The position numbers and the translations under genes were made by a program. 64,000 nt of DNA from JAZDCZ01 sp046757925 (GTDB lineage: Bacteria > Gemmatimonadota > Gemmatimonadetes > Gemmatimonadales > GWC2-71-9): the NCBI GenBank assembly GCA_046757925.1, contig JBHHZE010000006.1:1-64000 (forward strand). Direction: 5' to 3'. Each line of letters begins with the position of its first letter. Position 1 is the first letter of the stretch. Below, piece after piece: positions 1 through 6,441 of the stretch. The notes under the pieces are model-generated. The model did no database searches and was not told the DNA's origin. It worked only from the letters and a program-made list of their open reading frames with translations.

Positions 1-4
1 AAAA

Positions 5-67
5 GTGAAATGTGAAATGTGAAAGGTGAAAAGATGCAGTTTTCACATTTCACATTTCACATTTCAC
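5..67. repeat. Heptad-repeat inverted repeat (long hairpin)
   Basis: Two 28-base arms (5-32 and 40-67) are reverse complements except for one G/A mismatch (25 against 47), around a 7-base loop. Each arm is itself a tandem array of a 7-base unit, TGAAATG (one unit is TGAAAGG). It lies 25 bases beyond the stop codon of the minus-strand transporter gene. No long T run follows on either side, so a simple intrinsic terminator is not clear. It could act as an mRNA 3'-end stabiliser, a terminator, or a dispersed intergenic repeat cut by the window edge. Confidence 0.85.
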
Positions 68-92
68 CTCACCCACCAACCCACTCGTTCAT

Positions 93-1139
93 CTAGGAGA
101 CCACGGCTTGCTGTCCCGTGTCCGCCCGAACCGGCGGCAGTCGACCTGCCAAGAGTTCTGCTACGGGCTTGGTCATCTCGACTCGGGCTAGCACGATCTT
201 GAGCACCGCGGTGATCGGCGTGGCCAGGAACATCCCTACGATGCCCCACAGTAGTCCCCAAAAAATCAGGGCCAACAGAATGGTCACGGGATGGAGGTCG
301 AGGTTCTCACCCATGACCAGCGGTTCCACCACATTGCCCACGATCATCTGGAAGAGTCCGGGAATGGCCACGATGCCGATTACGGGCCAAGCGCTGTTGA
401 ACTGAATGATGGCGATCGGCACGGGCAGCAGGGTGGAGATGACCGACCCGACCGACGGTATGAAGTTCAGCAAGAAGGCCAGTACCCCGAACACGAGTGC
501 CAGGTCGAGTCCGAAAATCGACAGGATGATGCCGACCACGAGTCCGGTCATGGCCGATATGGCGAACTTGGCGACGATATAGCGTTGGACCTTGTTGTGG
601 ATTTCGCGGTACACACCGACGCGCTGCTCCACCGGCTGGCGACCGATCACGAGGTAGACCACGAAGATCAGGACCAACACCCCGGTTGTCACCATGTCCA
701 CCACTGTCCCCGCGGTGCTCTGCACCAACTTGAGCAGAGGGAGCCTCCGGATGCCCTCCAAGAGCGGTTGCTGACCGAGGTCTATTCCCAACCTGTCGGG
801 GATCGAGAGCACTCGGGTGGCGATCCCGTTCAGGCGGTCGCGGTAGATGTCTGCGGAATCCAATAGTCCCCGGGTCGAGACGGTGATGAGTAGCGCCAAT
901 AGGGTGAGGATTCCCATCGCCACCAGAAGCGCAATCACCACCGAGACCACCCGGGGCACCCTCACCCGGTCCTGGAGCAGATCCACCAGGGGTGAGACCA
1001 GGTAGGAGATGAAGATCGCGAGGACGAAGGGGACCATGACCGAGCGCGTGTATGCCAGGGCGGCGGCGGTCGCCACCGCTGCCAGCACCACCAGGGGGAC
1101 GGTGATCAATCGCGATTGCTCTGACGGGGCAGTTGGCAT
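93..1139 (-). CDS. AI-2E family transporter (PerM/TqsA-like membrane protein)
   Basis: 348-residue polytopic inner-membrane protein, the usual length for the AI-2E/UPF0118 family (members such as TqsA and YdiK). Two hydrophobic helices lie near residues 12-50 and one near 55-80, followed by a hydrophilic segment. The C-terminal half carries the packed helices and loop typical of the family, including a PSVGS segment and a conserved PITAVLK-like end. The ATG start is preceded by GGAG at a good distance and by a promoter-like pair at 1182-1210. Family members export small molecules or act in sodium/proton exchange, so the substrate here cannot be told from sequence. It is divergent from the zinc-ribbon pseudokinase gene. 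Confidence 0.9.
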   Translation of the reverse strand: MPTAPSEQSRLITVPLVVLAAVATAAALAYTRSVMVPFVLAIFISYLVSPLVDLLQDRVRVPRVVSVVIALLVAMGILTLLALLITVSTRGLLDSADIYRDRLNGIATRVLSIPDRLGIDLGQQPLLEGIRRLPLLKLVQSTAGTVVDMVTTGVLVLIFVVYLVIGRQPVEQRVGVYREIHNKVQRYIVAKFAISAMTGLVVGIILSIFGLDLALVFGVLAFLLNFIPSVGSVISTLLPVPIAIIQFNSAWPVIGIVAIPGLFQMIVGNVVEPLVMGENLDLHPVTILLALIFWGLLWGIVGMFLATPITAVLKIVLARVEMTKPVAELLAGRLPPVRADTGQQAVVS

Positions 1140-1181
1140 CCATGTCTCCGCGGCGGCGTTGATTACTTGGCCTCGGACCGG

Positions 1182-1210
1182 ATGATGTGGTCTAAGCAGC
1201 GTCGTGTCAA
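1182..1210 (-). promoter_or_regulatory. sigma70-like promoter for the AI-2E transporter gene
   Basis: On the minus strand a perfect -35 TTGACA (1205-1210) is followed by a 17-base spacer and CATCAT (1182-1187; 4 of 6 to TATAAT). Transcription would begin near 1175, about 36 bases before the ATG. Confidence 0.55.
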
Positions 1211-1245
1211 TAACATGGGGCGGAGTGGAGCGGGGGCAGCAGGCC

Positions 1246-1263
1246 TGTTGCGTTCACGCAACA
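1246..1263. promoter_or_regulatory. Operator-like perfect palindrome in the divergent intergenic region
   Basis: TGTTGCGT and ACGCAACA form a perfect 8-base inverted repeat around TC. The 2-base centre is too tight for a good RNA hairpin, so a dimeric DNA-binding protein site is more natural. It lies 36 bases upstream of the -35 box of the transporter promoter and about 90 bases upstream of the pseudokinase start, so it could act on either gene. No regulator is identified. Confidence 0.45.
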
Positions 1264-1353
1264 CTGAGGGTCCCGGGTGGCGAGAGCCCTCGTCCTTGTG
1301 CCCGATTCAGTGCCTATCGCATGGGCACAGTACGTGCCGAAGTTCTGGAAGTC

Positions 1354-2415
1354 ATGATATGTCCACGATGCAGTGCAGGAGAGATCTCCGAAACCACCGA
1401 TCAGTGTGTGGTATGTGGCTTTGCCCCGTTGGGCAGCCTTGTGGTGGGGAAGCCGGTGGTGGACGAGGTCCGCGAGACCGTGCAGCGCGAGGTCCAGGGT
1501 CTGTTTCACATAGACCGGCTGCTACACCACGGCAATAGATCGGTTGTTTACGAGGCCCGAGTGGCAGGTACGGCAGAGCGTGTCGCGCTCAAGGCGATTC
1601 CGTTGCAGATGGGTCTTCAAGTGGATGTGGCGGAATTCGAGCGACGGGCGGACTTGGCCGTTTCGCTGTCACACTCTCACTTGGCGCGCTTACTGGACTT
1701 CGGCCACACTGGTGCTCTCCTGTGGTATTCCTCAGAGTTGGTGGGTGGCGGTTCGCTGCACGACTTGCTGGTCGATGCTGGATACGTAACGAAGGAAAAG
1801 TGCCTACAAATCGCTGAGCAGGTCGCCAGCGCGCTGGACTATTTGCATCGGCGTGGCGTGGTGCACGGGAATGTGAAGCCTCGCAACATACTGCTGGATG
1901 AGCGGGGTTGGGTGCGGCTGGCGGATGCTTGGGTGATGAGCGCATTTGCGTCCGATGGCACTGGAGGCGGGTTGAGGGTCGAGGAGGCATACAGGGCGCC
2001 TGAATGCGTCCGGGGTAGGGGAGCGAGTCCCAGTGCGGATCAGTTTTCGTTGGCGGCTGTCGCTCGGCGGATTGCTCTGGAAGCCGACGGGCGTGGACGC
2101 GCCGCCGGTTTGGCGCAGTGTTTCGAGGCTGCGGTTTGCCGGGCGTTGGCGCCGACACCTGACAGGCGCTTTCCGTCGGTGCTGGATTTCGCTACAGCAC
2201 TCCGCGGCGACATGGCCCCAACCGGTTCGCAGTTTCTGGTACCAGATGGTCGGCCAAGGCACTCGGATATCCTGTTGATAGACCCGCCCGATTCAGGGCA
2301 GCATTTGCCTGCCGTCAAGATTGCGGTCAGCGTTCTCATTGTCTTTGCCGTGGTATTTCTGGCCGGCGTGGTGTGGTTGCGACCGCCACTTTGGGCGTCG
2401 TTGTTGGGCCCTTGA
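1354..2415 (+). CDS. Zinc-ribbon membrane pseudokinase (Ser/Thr kinase fold)
   Basis: 353 residues. An N-terminal zinc ribbon (C3, C6, C18, C21) is followed by a eukaryotic-type protein kinase domain (about 50-280) and one transmembrane helix near 323-345, so the kinase faces the cytoplasm. The fold is recognised from the VALK lysine (K80), the HGNVKPRN catalytic-loop equivalent (171-178) and APE (215-217). The glycine loop is degenerate, the catalytic aspartate of HRD is N173, and DFG reads DAW (191-193). ATP binding may remain but phosphotransfer is unlikely. The start at 1354 places the ribbon at the extreme N-terminus, as is common in such proteins; longer in-frame starts reach back to 1204. 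It runs convergent to the proline dehydrogenase gene. Function is unknown; a signalling scaffold is inferred. Confidence 0.8.
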   Translation: MICPRCSAGEISETTDQCVVCGFAPLGSLVVGKPVVDEVRETVQREVQGLFHIDRLLHHGNRSVVYEARVAGTAERVALKAIPLQMGLQVDVAEFERRADLAVSLSHSHLARLLDFGHTGALLWYSSELVGGGSLHDLLVDAGYVTKEKCLQIAEQVASALDYLHRRGVVHGNVKPRNILLDERGWVRLADAWVMSAFASDGTGGGLRVEEAYRAPECVRGRGASPSADQFSLAAVARRIALEADGRGRAAGLAQCFEAAVCRALAPTPDRRFPSVLDFATALRGDMAPTGSQFLVPDGRPRHSDILLIDPPDSGQHLPAVKIAVSVLIVFAVVFLAGVVWLRPPLWASLLGP

Positions 2416-2427
2416 GCCAGTTAGATC

Positions 2428-3360
2428 TCAGCTCGCAAGAGCGCTCTTGACGACAAACCAGACATTGGCGGGCCGCTCGGCCAAGCGTCGCATGTACCAC
2501 GGGAACCAGGCCGATCCATAGCTGATCAGCACACGCACGCGGTTTCCCGACTCTGCCAACCGCAGTTGCGGTTCCCGCGCAATGCCATAGAGCATCTGGA
2601 TCTCGTAACGGTCGCTGGGAAGCTCGCGCACAGCAGCGTCTTTCCTGATCTGTTCCACCAATCCGATGTCGTGGGTGGCGAATGCCGACACAATAGCGTC
2701 GGACTTGCACGAGACGTCGAGCATCTTGCGGGCGAGAACGAGGTAGTTCTCGTCGACGTCATTCTTGCGGGGAAACGCGACGGATGCCGGTTCGCGATAT
2801 GCGCCCTTCACCAATCGAACGCTCGTTCCGCCATCTAATAGTCTGTCAAGATCGGCCCCGGTTCTGTACAAGTACGCTTGGAGGCAGACACCTATATTGT
2901 TGTTGCTCTCTCTGGCACGCAGTACTAGTTCGAGAGTTGAATCGACGTACTCCGAACTTTCCATGTCGACCCAAACAAAATTGTTTGTTCGGTGTGCACT
3001 CTCGAGCAGCACCTTGAGTTGCTCATGACACAGATCCCTGCTGAGATCCATGCCGAGCTGCGTTGGCTTTACCGATATCTGGCAGGGGATGCCGAGCTCG
3101 CCCACATTTTCGAGGATTGAGAGATACTCCGTGGTTACGGCTTCGGCGTCTGCTCGGCCATCTATGTTTTCACCCAGAAGTGTGAGAACCGACAGCACCT
3201 GGGAGTCCGCCAGTTTTCGGGCCGCCTGCAAAGCGGCATCGAGCCTCTCTCCGGGCATGAATCTCCTGACGGCGCGCTTGGCGAACTTACGTCTACTAAA
3301 CTGTCTACCGATCCATTCGTTCTTTGACGCCCACAAGAGCGCCTCGCGTGCGATGGCCAA
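2428..3360 (-). CDS. Proline dehydrogenase (monofunctional, FAD-dependent)
   Basis: 310 residues, matching monofunctional bacterial ProDH (about 300). It oxidises L-proline to pyrroline-5-carboxylate and passes electrons through FAD to the quinone pool. Family hallmarks are visible: RFMPGE near the N-terminus, RLVKGAYREP in the middle (flavin/substrate region) and a C-terminal YGSAW...RRLAERPAN block that binds proline. No aldehyde dehydrogenase domain is present, unlike PutA, and no partner P5C dehydrogenase gene is in view. The TTG start at 3360 is chosen because an in-frame ATG further upstream would overlap the thioesterase gene heavily, and because GAGAGGAAG sits 6 to 8 bases before the TTG. 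It is probably co-transcribed with the thioesterase gene. Confidence 0.9.
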   Translation of the reverse strand: MAIAREALLWASKNEWIGRQFSRRKFAKRAVRRFMPGERLDAALQAARKLADSQVLSVLTLLGENIDGRADAEAVTTEYLSILENVGELGIPCQISVKPTQLGMDLSRDLCHEQLKVLLESAHRTNNFVWVDMESSEYVDSTLELVLRARESNNNIGVCLQAYLYRTGADLDRLLDGGTSVRLVKGAYREPASVAFPRKNDVDENYLVLARKMLDVSCKSDAIVSAFATHDIGLVEQIRKDAAVRELPSDRYEIQMLYGIAREPQLRLAESGNRVRVLISYGSAWFPWYMRRLAERPANVWFVVKSALAS

Positions 3361-3366
3361 TGTCTG

Positions 3367-3375
3367 CTTCCTCTC
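3367..3375 (-). promoter_or_regulatory. Ribosome binding site fixing the TTG start of proline dehydrogenase
   Basis: GAGAGGAAG on the minus strand, overlapping the stop codon of the upstream thioesterase gene. It supports TTG at 3360 as the translation start and translational coupling of the pair. Confidence 0.6.
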
Positions 3376-3829
3376 AGGATTCCATTGCAGTTTCCATGAG
3401 TGCGATGCGGTCGCGCACCAGCTGTGGGAGTGGAGTCTTTCTACCAGTTGTGTAGTCGAAGGATACGATAACACCCGTGCCTTCCGCGACGATCTCATCT
3501 GAACTCAGGGATATCACGGCATACCCCATGGTGAATCTGTCGTCGTCGATCTGAATCGCGCGCCCGCCAACGAGAACGTTGTCGGGATAGCGCAGTGGCT
3601 TCTTGAATCTACATTGTGTCGAGTGGAGAATAGCTCCGATTTTGGCACTCTCGTAGGACTCGATGAATCCACACCTTTCGAGGTAGGCTATACGGGCCGA
3701 CTCGAAGTACCGGAAGTACACGGTGTTGTTTACGTGTCCGTATGCGTCCATCTCTCCCCACTGTACGGGGATGCGGATGACCACGGGGTAGGGGGTCAGG
3801 AGACCGTGTTCCGGTTGGTCCATTGACAT
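3374..3829 (-). CDS. Acyl-CoA thioesterase, 4HBT hotdog-fold (YbgC/FadM-like)
   Basis: 151 residues from the ATG at 3829, a normal size for a single hotdog domain. The active-site segment MDAYGHVNN (D28 as catalytic aspartate, then GHVNN) and the following YFRYFESARIAYLE helix are typical of 4-hydroxybenzoyl-CoA thioesterase-like enzymes, which hydrolyse acyl-CoA thioesters in the cytoplasm. Substrate is unknown. The start is uncertain: ATG at 3829 or 3823 both lack a clear Shine-Dalgarno site, and a TTG at 3919 would add an unlikely 30-residue extension. The gene lies 13 bases ahead of the proline dehydrogenase start with a stop/RBS overlap, indicating an operon. Confidence 0.85.
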   Translation of the reverse strand: MSMDQPEHGLLTPYPVVIRIPVQWGEMDAYGHVNNTVYFRYFESARIAYLERCGFIESYESAKIGAILHSTQCRFKKPLRYPDNVLVGGRAIQIDDDRFTMGYAVISLSSDEIVAEGTGVIVSFDYTTGRKTPLPQLVRDRIALMETAMES

Positions 3830-3986
3830 CGTGACAATGTAATCAGTTACGAGCGTGGAGCGATCTTCCTGCCTGCCGCGAGCGCCGGGGCTGTCACTGG
3901 ACGGTCCATGACGAAACAATCGCGGGCCTGGCGTGTAGCCGTACGTGAAGGTACGATCCGGATTAGGTCCTAACCGAGTGAGCTAG

Positions 3987-4928
3987 ATGGTCCGTCGGTT
4001 TTGGGTGTTGGCCGCACTCACCCTCCTGCAAGTGCAGCTTGGAGGCGCGCAAGCGCTCAAGGTTTATCACGTTGCCGTAAAGGGCTCCATAGGGCGCAAC
4101 CTGGGAGAGATTCTGGACCGCGCCGTCCAATCGGCGGTCCGGGAAGGTGGAGTCGCCATTATTTTGGACCTACAATCCAAGGGCGGGCGTATCGATGCCG
4201 CCCAGTTCGCGACACGTGCCATCGACGATCTACCGATACCAGTGTATGCTCTGGTAGATGCGCGTGCGTGGGGATCTGCAGCACTCGTTGCACTGTCAGC
4301 AGACTCGATCTACATGACACATGAGGCGTCAATCGGAGCTGGATCTGCCGGGTCGGGTTTCGAACAGTTGCCGTTGCCCGCGTTTCGTGCGATACGGGCC
4401 GAGTTTGGTGCACGAATGACGGCTCGGGCGCTCGACCGTCGTCTTGGGGAGGCGATGGTGGACCAAGCCATCGCGATTCCCGACGTCGTCCGCCCGGGTG
4501 AACGGCTCACCCTGAAGACCGCCGAGGCTGTTGAGTTGGGCGTGGCAACTGCGGGAGTCACAGGAATCGAGCAGCTGCTGGCTCGTCTGAATCTGTCGGC
4601 CGCTGAAGTCGTGAACGTCGGCGAGGATTGGCTGGGAACGGTCATTACGATCGACAATCACAATTCGCGCGACCTCCGAGTCTTCTTCGTCCGCAGCGGC
4701 TCCCGCTCCCGCTTCCGCTTGGGCACGGTTACGAGCAAAAACTCGCAGACATTTCAGGTTCCCAACAGACTTCTGGTGACCGGGGCTGTGATCGAGGTAG
4801 CGGTAACGGTTATCGGTTCGTCGCAAGGCATAACCACGGAGAGCATACGCGTGGAGCCCGGGCTGGTTGTCCAATGGGCCATTGAAGAGCACCTGGCGAA
4901 CTCGAACTATTTTGTTTTCGTACGCTAG
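3987..4928 (+). CDS. Secreted NfeD/ClpP-class serine protease-like protein with extra C-terminal domain
   Basis: 313 residues with a signal peptide (hydrophobic 5-20, AQA near 21-23). Residues about 25-190 resemble the N-terminal protease domain of NfeD/1510-N: an LQSKGG segment (62-67), GSAA with candidate nucleophile S97, then ASIGAG. The Lys of the family Ser-Lys dyad is not seen: no lysine occurs between K65 and K177. The NfeD membrane helices and OB domain are absent. Residues about 205-313 form a beta-rich segment (RLGTV, then a VEPG motif) that I cannot assign to a family. It is probably periplasmic. Proteolytic activity is doubtful. It is divergent from the thioesterase gene and followed by a strong hairpin. 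Confidence 0.65.
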   Translation: MVRRFWVLAALTLLQVQLGGAQALKVYHVAVKGSIGRNLGEILDRAVQSAVREGGVAIILDLQSKGGRIDAAQFATRAIDDLPIPVYALVDARAWGSAALVALSADSIYMTHEASIGAGSAGSGFEQLPLPAFRAIRAEFGARMTARALDRRLGEAMVDQAIAIPDVVRPGERLTLKTAEAVELGVATAGVTGIEQLLARLNLSAAEVVNVGEDWLGTVITIDNHNSRDLRVFFVRSGSRSRFRLGTVTSKNSQTFQVPNRLLVTGAVIEVAVTVIGSSQGITTESIRVEPGLVVQWAIEEHLANSNYFVFVR

Positions 4929-4945
4929 GCTGCGCAGACAACGAA

Positions 4946-4974
4946 CCCCCGCAGCGCTTTGCGCGCTGCGGGGG
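4946..4974. terminator. Bidirectional terminator-like hairpin
   Basis: A perfect 12-base-pair GC-rich stem (4946-4957 with 4963-4974) around TTTGC lies between two convergent genes, the NfeD-like gene and the susD-like gene. There is no strong T tract on either side, so termination may be weak or may need a factor. Confidence 0.7.
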
Positions 4975-5011
4975 CCGTTGCTAACAGCCATCCGCTAGAC
5001 TAGCCGGGCGG

Positions 5012-6439
5012 TCAACTGCAGCCCGCCGATGGTGGAGGTGTGCGAGCGTCGCACTCCCGCTGCGGGAACGGGAACTTGTCGTGAACCACAAACGATGGAA
5101 CATCCAGCGGGAGTTGGCTGAGTCTCCCGTAACGCCGCATGTCAATCCAACGATGTCCCTCGAAGAGAAGTGAGTACCGCTTATTGTACAGCAGCTCGTC
5201 CAGTTTCTGGCTACCCGTCATCACCTGCCAGTTGGCCAGTGTGATCGCCGGCAGCCCGCCCGATTGCTGGCGGATCAGGTTGATGTCTGCGAGCGCTGCG
5301 TCAGCCGCTGCGCCACCCATACCGATATTGGCTTCGGCCCGCAAGAGAATGAGTTCCTCGTTGCGAATGATCGGCACGGGTGCCGAGAGGCTCGTGTAAA
5401 TGGTGAAGGCCCGGTCTGACGACACTCCCTCGCCCGCTTGATCGTTAACCGTCGGCACCTGGATCACTTTCCTGTCCAGTCGTTCGTCCCCTGGTTGCGC
5501 ATCGGTCACGATCGACGGATGCGCGAGAATCAGGAGGTTGGACGGGTCGAATATGCCGTTGCTCACGTCTCCGGAGCCCTGGCTGTAGGAATGGTACACG
5601 CCCACCTTGAGCCCAGACACATCGATGGACGGGTTGTCGTCGATGAACGATCCCGTGATGTCAGTCAGCGCCTGGGCGAAGTTGCCCATGTATACATCTA
5701 CGCGCGTCTTCAAGGCGCGATTGAACTGTTGGAACGTTGCGGGAGTATCGAAGCCACTGAATCCGGAACTGAGTGGAAACGGAAACGAGCTTCCCCCGTT
5801 GCTCAGCTCACCGTTTGCATCGTCCAACAGCGTAACGATGCGGTTGAATACCTCCGTCTTGCTCACGATAGGTGCGGGGTCTCCCGTAGGATCACCCGCC
5901 ACATCGACCGGCGCACCGAGGTCGTCCCTCGTGTTTATCACGAGTAGCAGATCGAGTGCCTGCATGGTCTTGGCGAAGCCCCGAAGTGCAGCGAGCTCCT
6001 CCGATGTGAATACGCCACCTTCGGCTTCAGCCGCATCGACAGATGCAAGCAACCCGTTGGCGTTGCGAATATTGATGTAGCGAGCTACCCAATGATTCCC
6101 GCCGAAAGCTCCGTTACCGCCGTTGAGCGGATCGCGCAGCAGTTCTGTAACGAATCGTGGATCGGCTGCGTCGAAATTGTATGATTCGCGTCCGAGTATC
6201 CCGAGCTCGGATACATATCCGGCCCGTCCCGCAATGCCGTTACGAGCGCCGATTAGCAAACCAGTTGCCTGAGCGGCGATGTTTGCTCTGTTGGGGTTGT
6301 TCTCGATTTCACCGAGTCCCGGATTGTTGAAGTCGGGAGTCGTGAGTGTGTTGCACCCACCCAAGGCCATACCCATCGCGACCGGGGCGAGGTACAACAT
6401 GCGTTTCAGTCCTATCATGGTCATTGCTCTCGCTCTCAT
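5012..6439 (-). CDS. SusD/RagB-family outer-membrane lipoprotein
   Basis: 475 residues. The N-terminal signal ends in a lipobox (LGGC), giving a lipid-anchored surface protein. The central helical repeats and the C-terminal segment with RNEELILLRAEAN and LLYNKRYSLLFEGHRWIDMRRY are classic for SusD/RagB substrate-binding lids. It works with the TonB-dependent SusC-like channel encoded immediately upstream: the two genes are separated by 2 bases, with the channel gene first. The substrate is not predictable; no glycan-degrading genes adjoin. The ATG at 6439 follows the upstream stop; internal ATGs at 6424 and 6418 would keep the lipobox and remain possible. Confidence 0.92.
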   Translation of the reverse strand: MRARAMTMIGLKRMLYLAPVAMGMALGGCNTLTTPDFNNPGLGEIENNPNRANIAAQATGLLIGARNGIAGRAGYVSELGILGRESYNFDAADPRFVTELLRDPLNGGNGAFGGNHWVARYINIRNANGLLASVDAAEAEGGVFTSEELAALRGFAKTMQALDLLLVINTRDDLGAPVDVAGDPTGDPAPIVSKTEVFNRIVTLLDDANGELSNGGSSFPFPLSSGFSGFDTPATFQQFNRALKTRVDVYMGNFAQALTDITGSFIDDNPSIDVSGLKVGVYHSYSQGSGDVSNGIFDPSNLLILAHPSIVTDAQPGDERLDRKVIQVPTVNDQAGEGVSSDRAFTIYTSLSAPVPIIRNEELILLRAEANIGMGGAAADAALADINLIRQQSGGLPAITLANWQVMTGSQKLDELLYNKRYSLLFEGHRWIDMRRYGRLSQLPLDVPSFVVHDKFPFPQRECDARTPPPSAGCS

Positions 6440-6441
6440 GG

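Noticed and set aside
5..67. CRISPR-like array
   Set aside because: The repeat unit is 7 bases with no spacers, and the two halves are inverted and not direct.
1204..1353. Longer N-terminus for the zinc-ribbon pseudokinase
   Set aside because: The extra 50 residues are not conserved-looking, cover the operator-like palindrome, and would bury the zinc ribbon that normally opens such proteins.
3963..3973. TTAGG-T-CCTAA inverted repeat before the NfeD-like gene
   Set aside because: The arms are only five bases and I found no convincing promoter beside it.
4329..4991. 220-codon open frame on the minus strand opposite the NfeD-like gene
   Set aside because: It runs through the terminator-like hairpin, has no recognisable domain, and the plus-strand gene has a signal peptide and family match.
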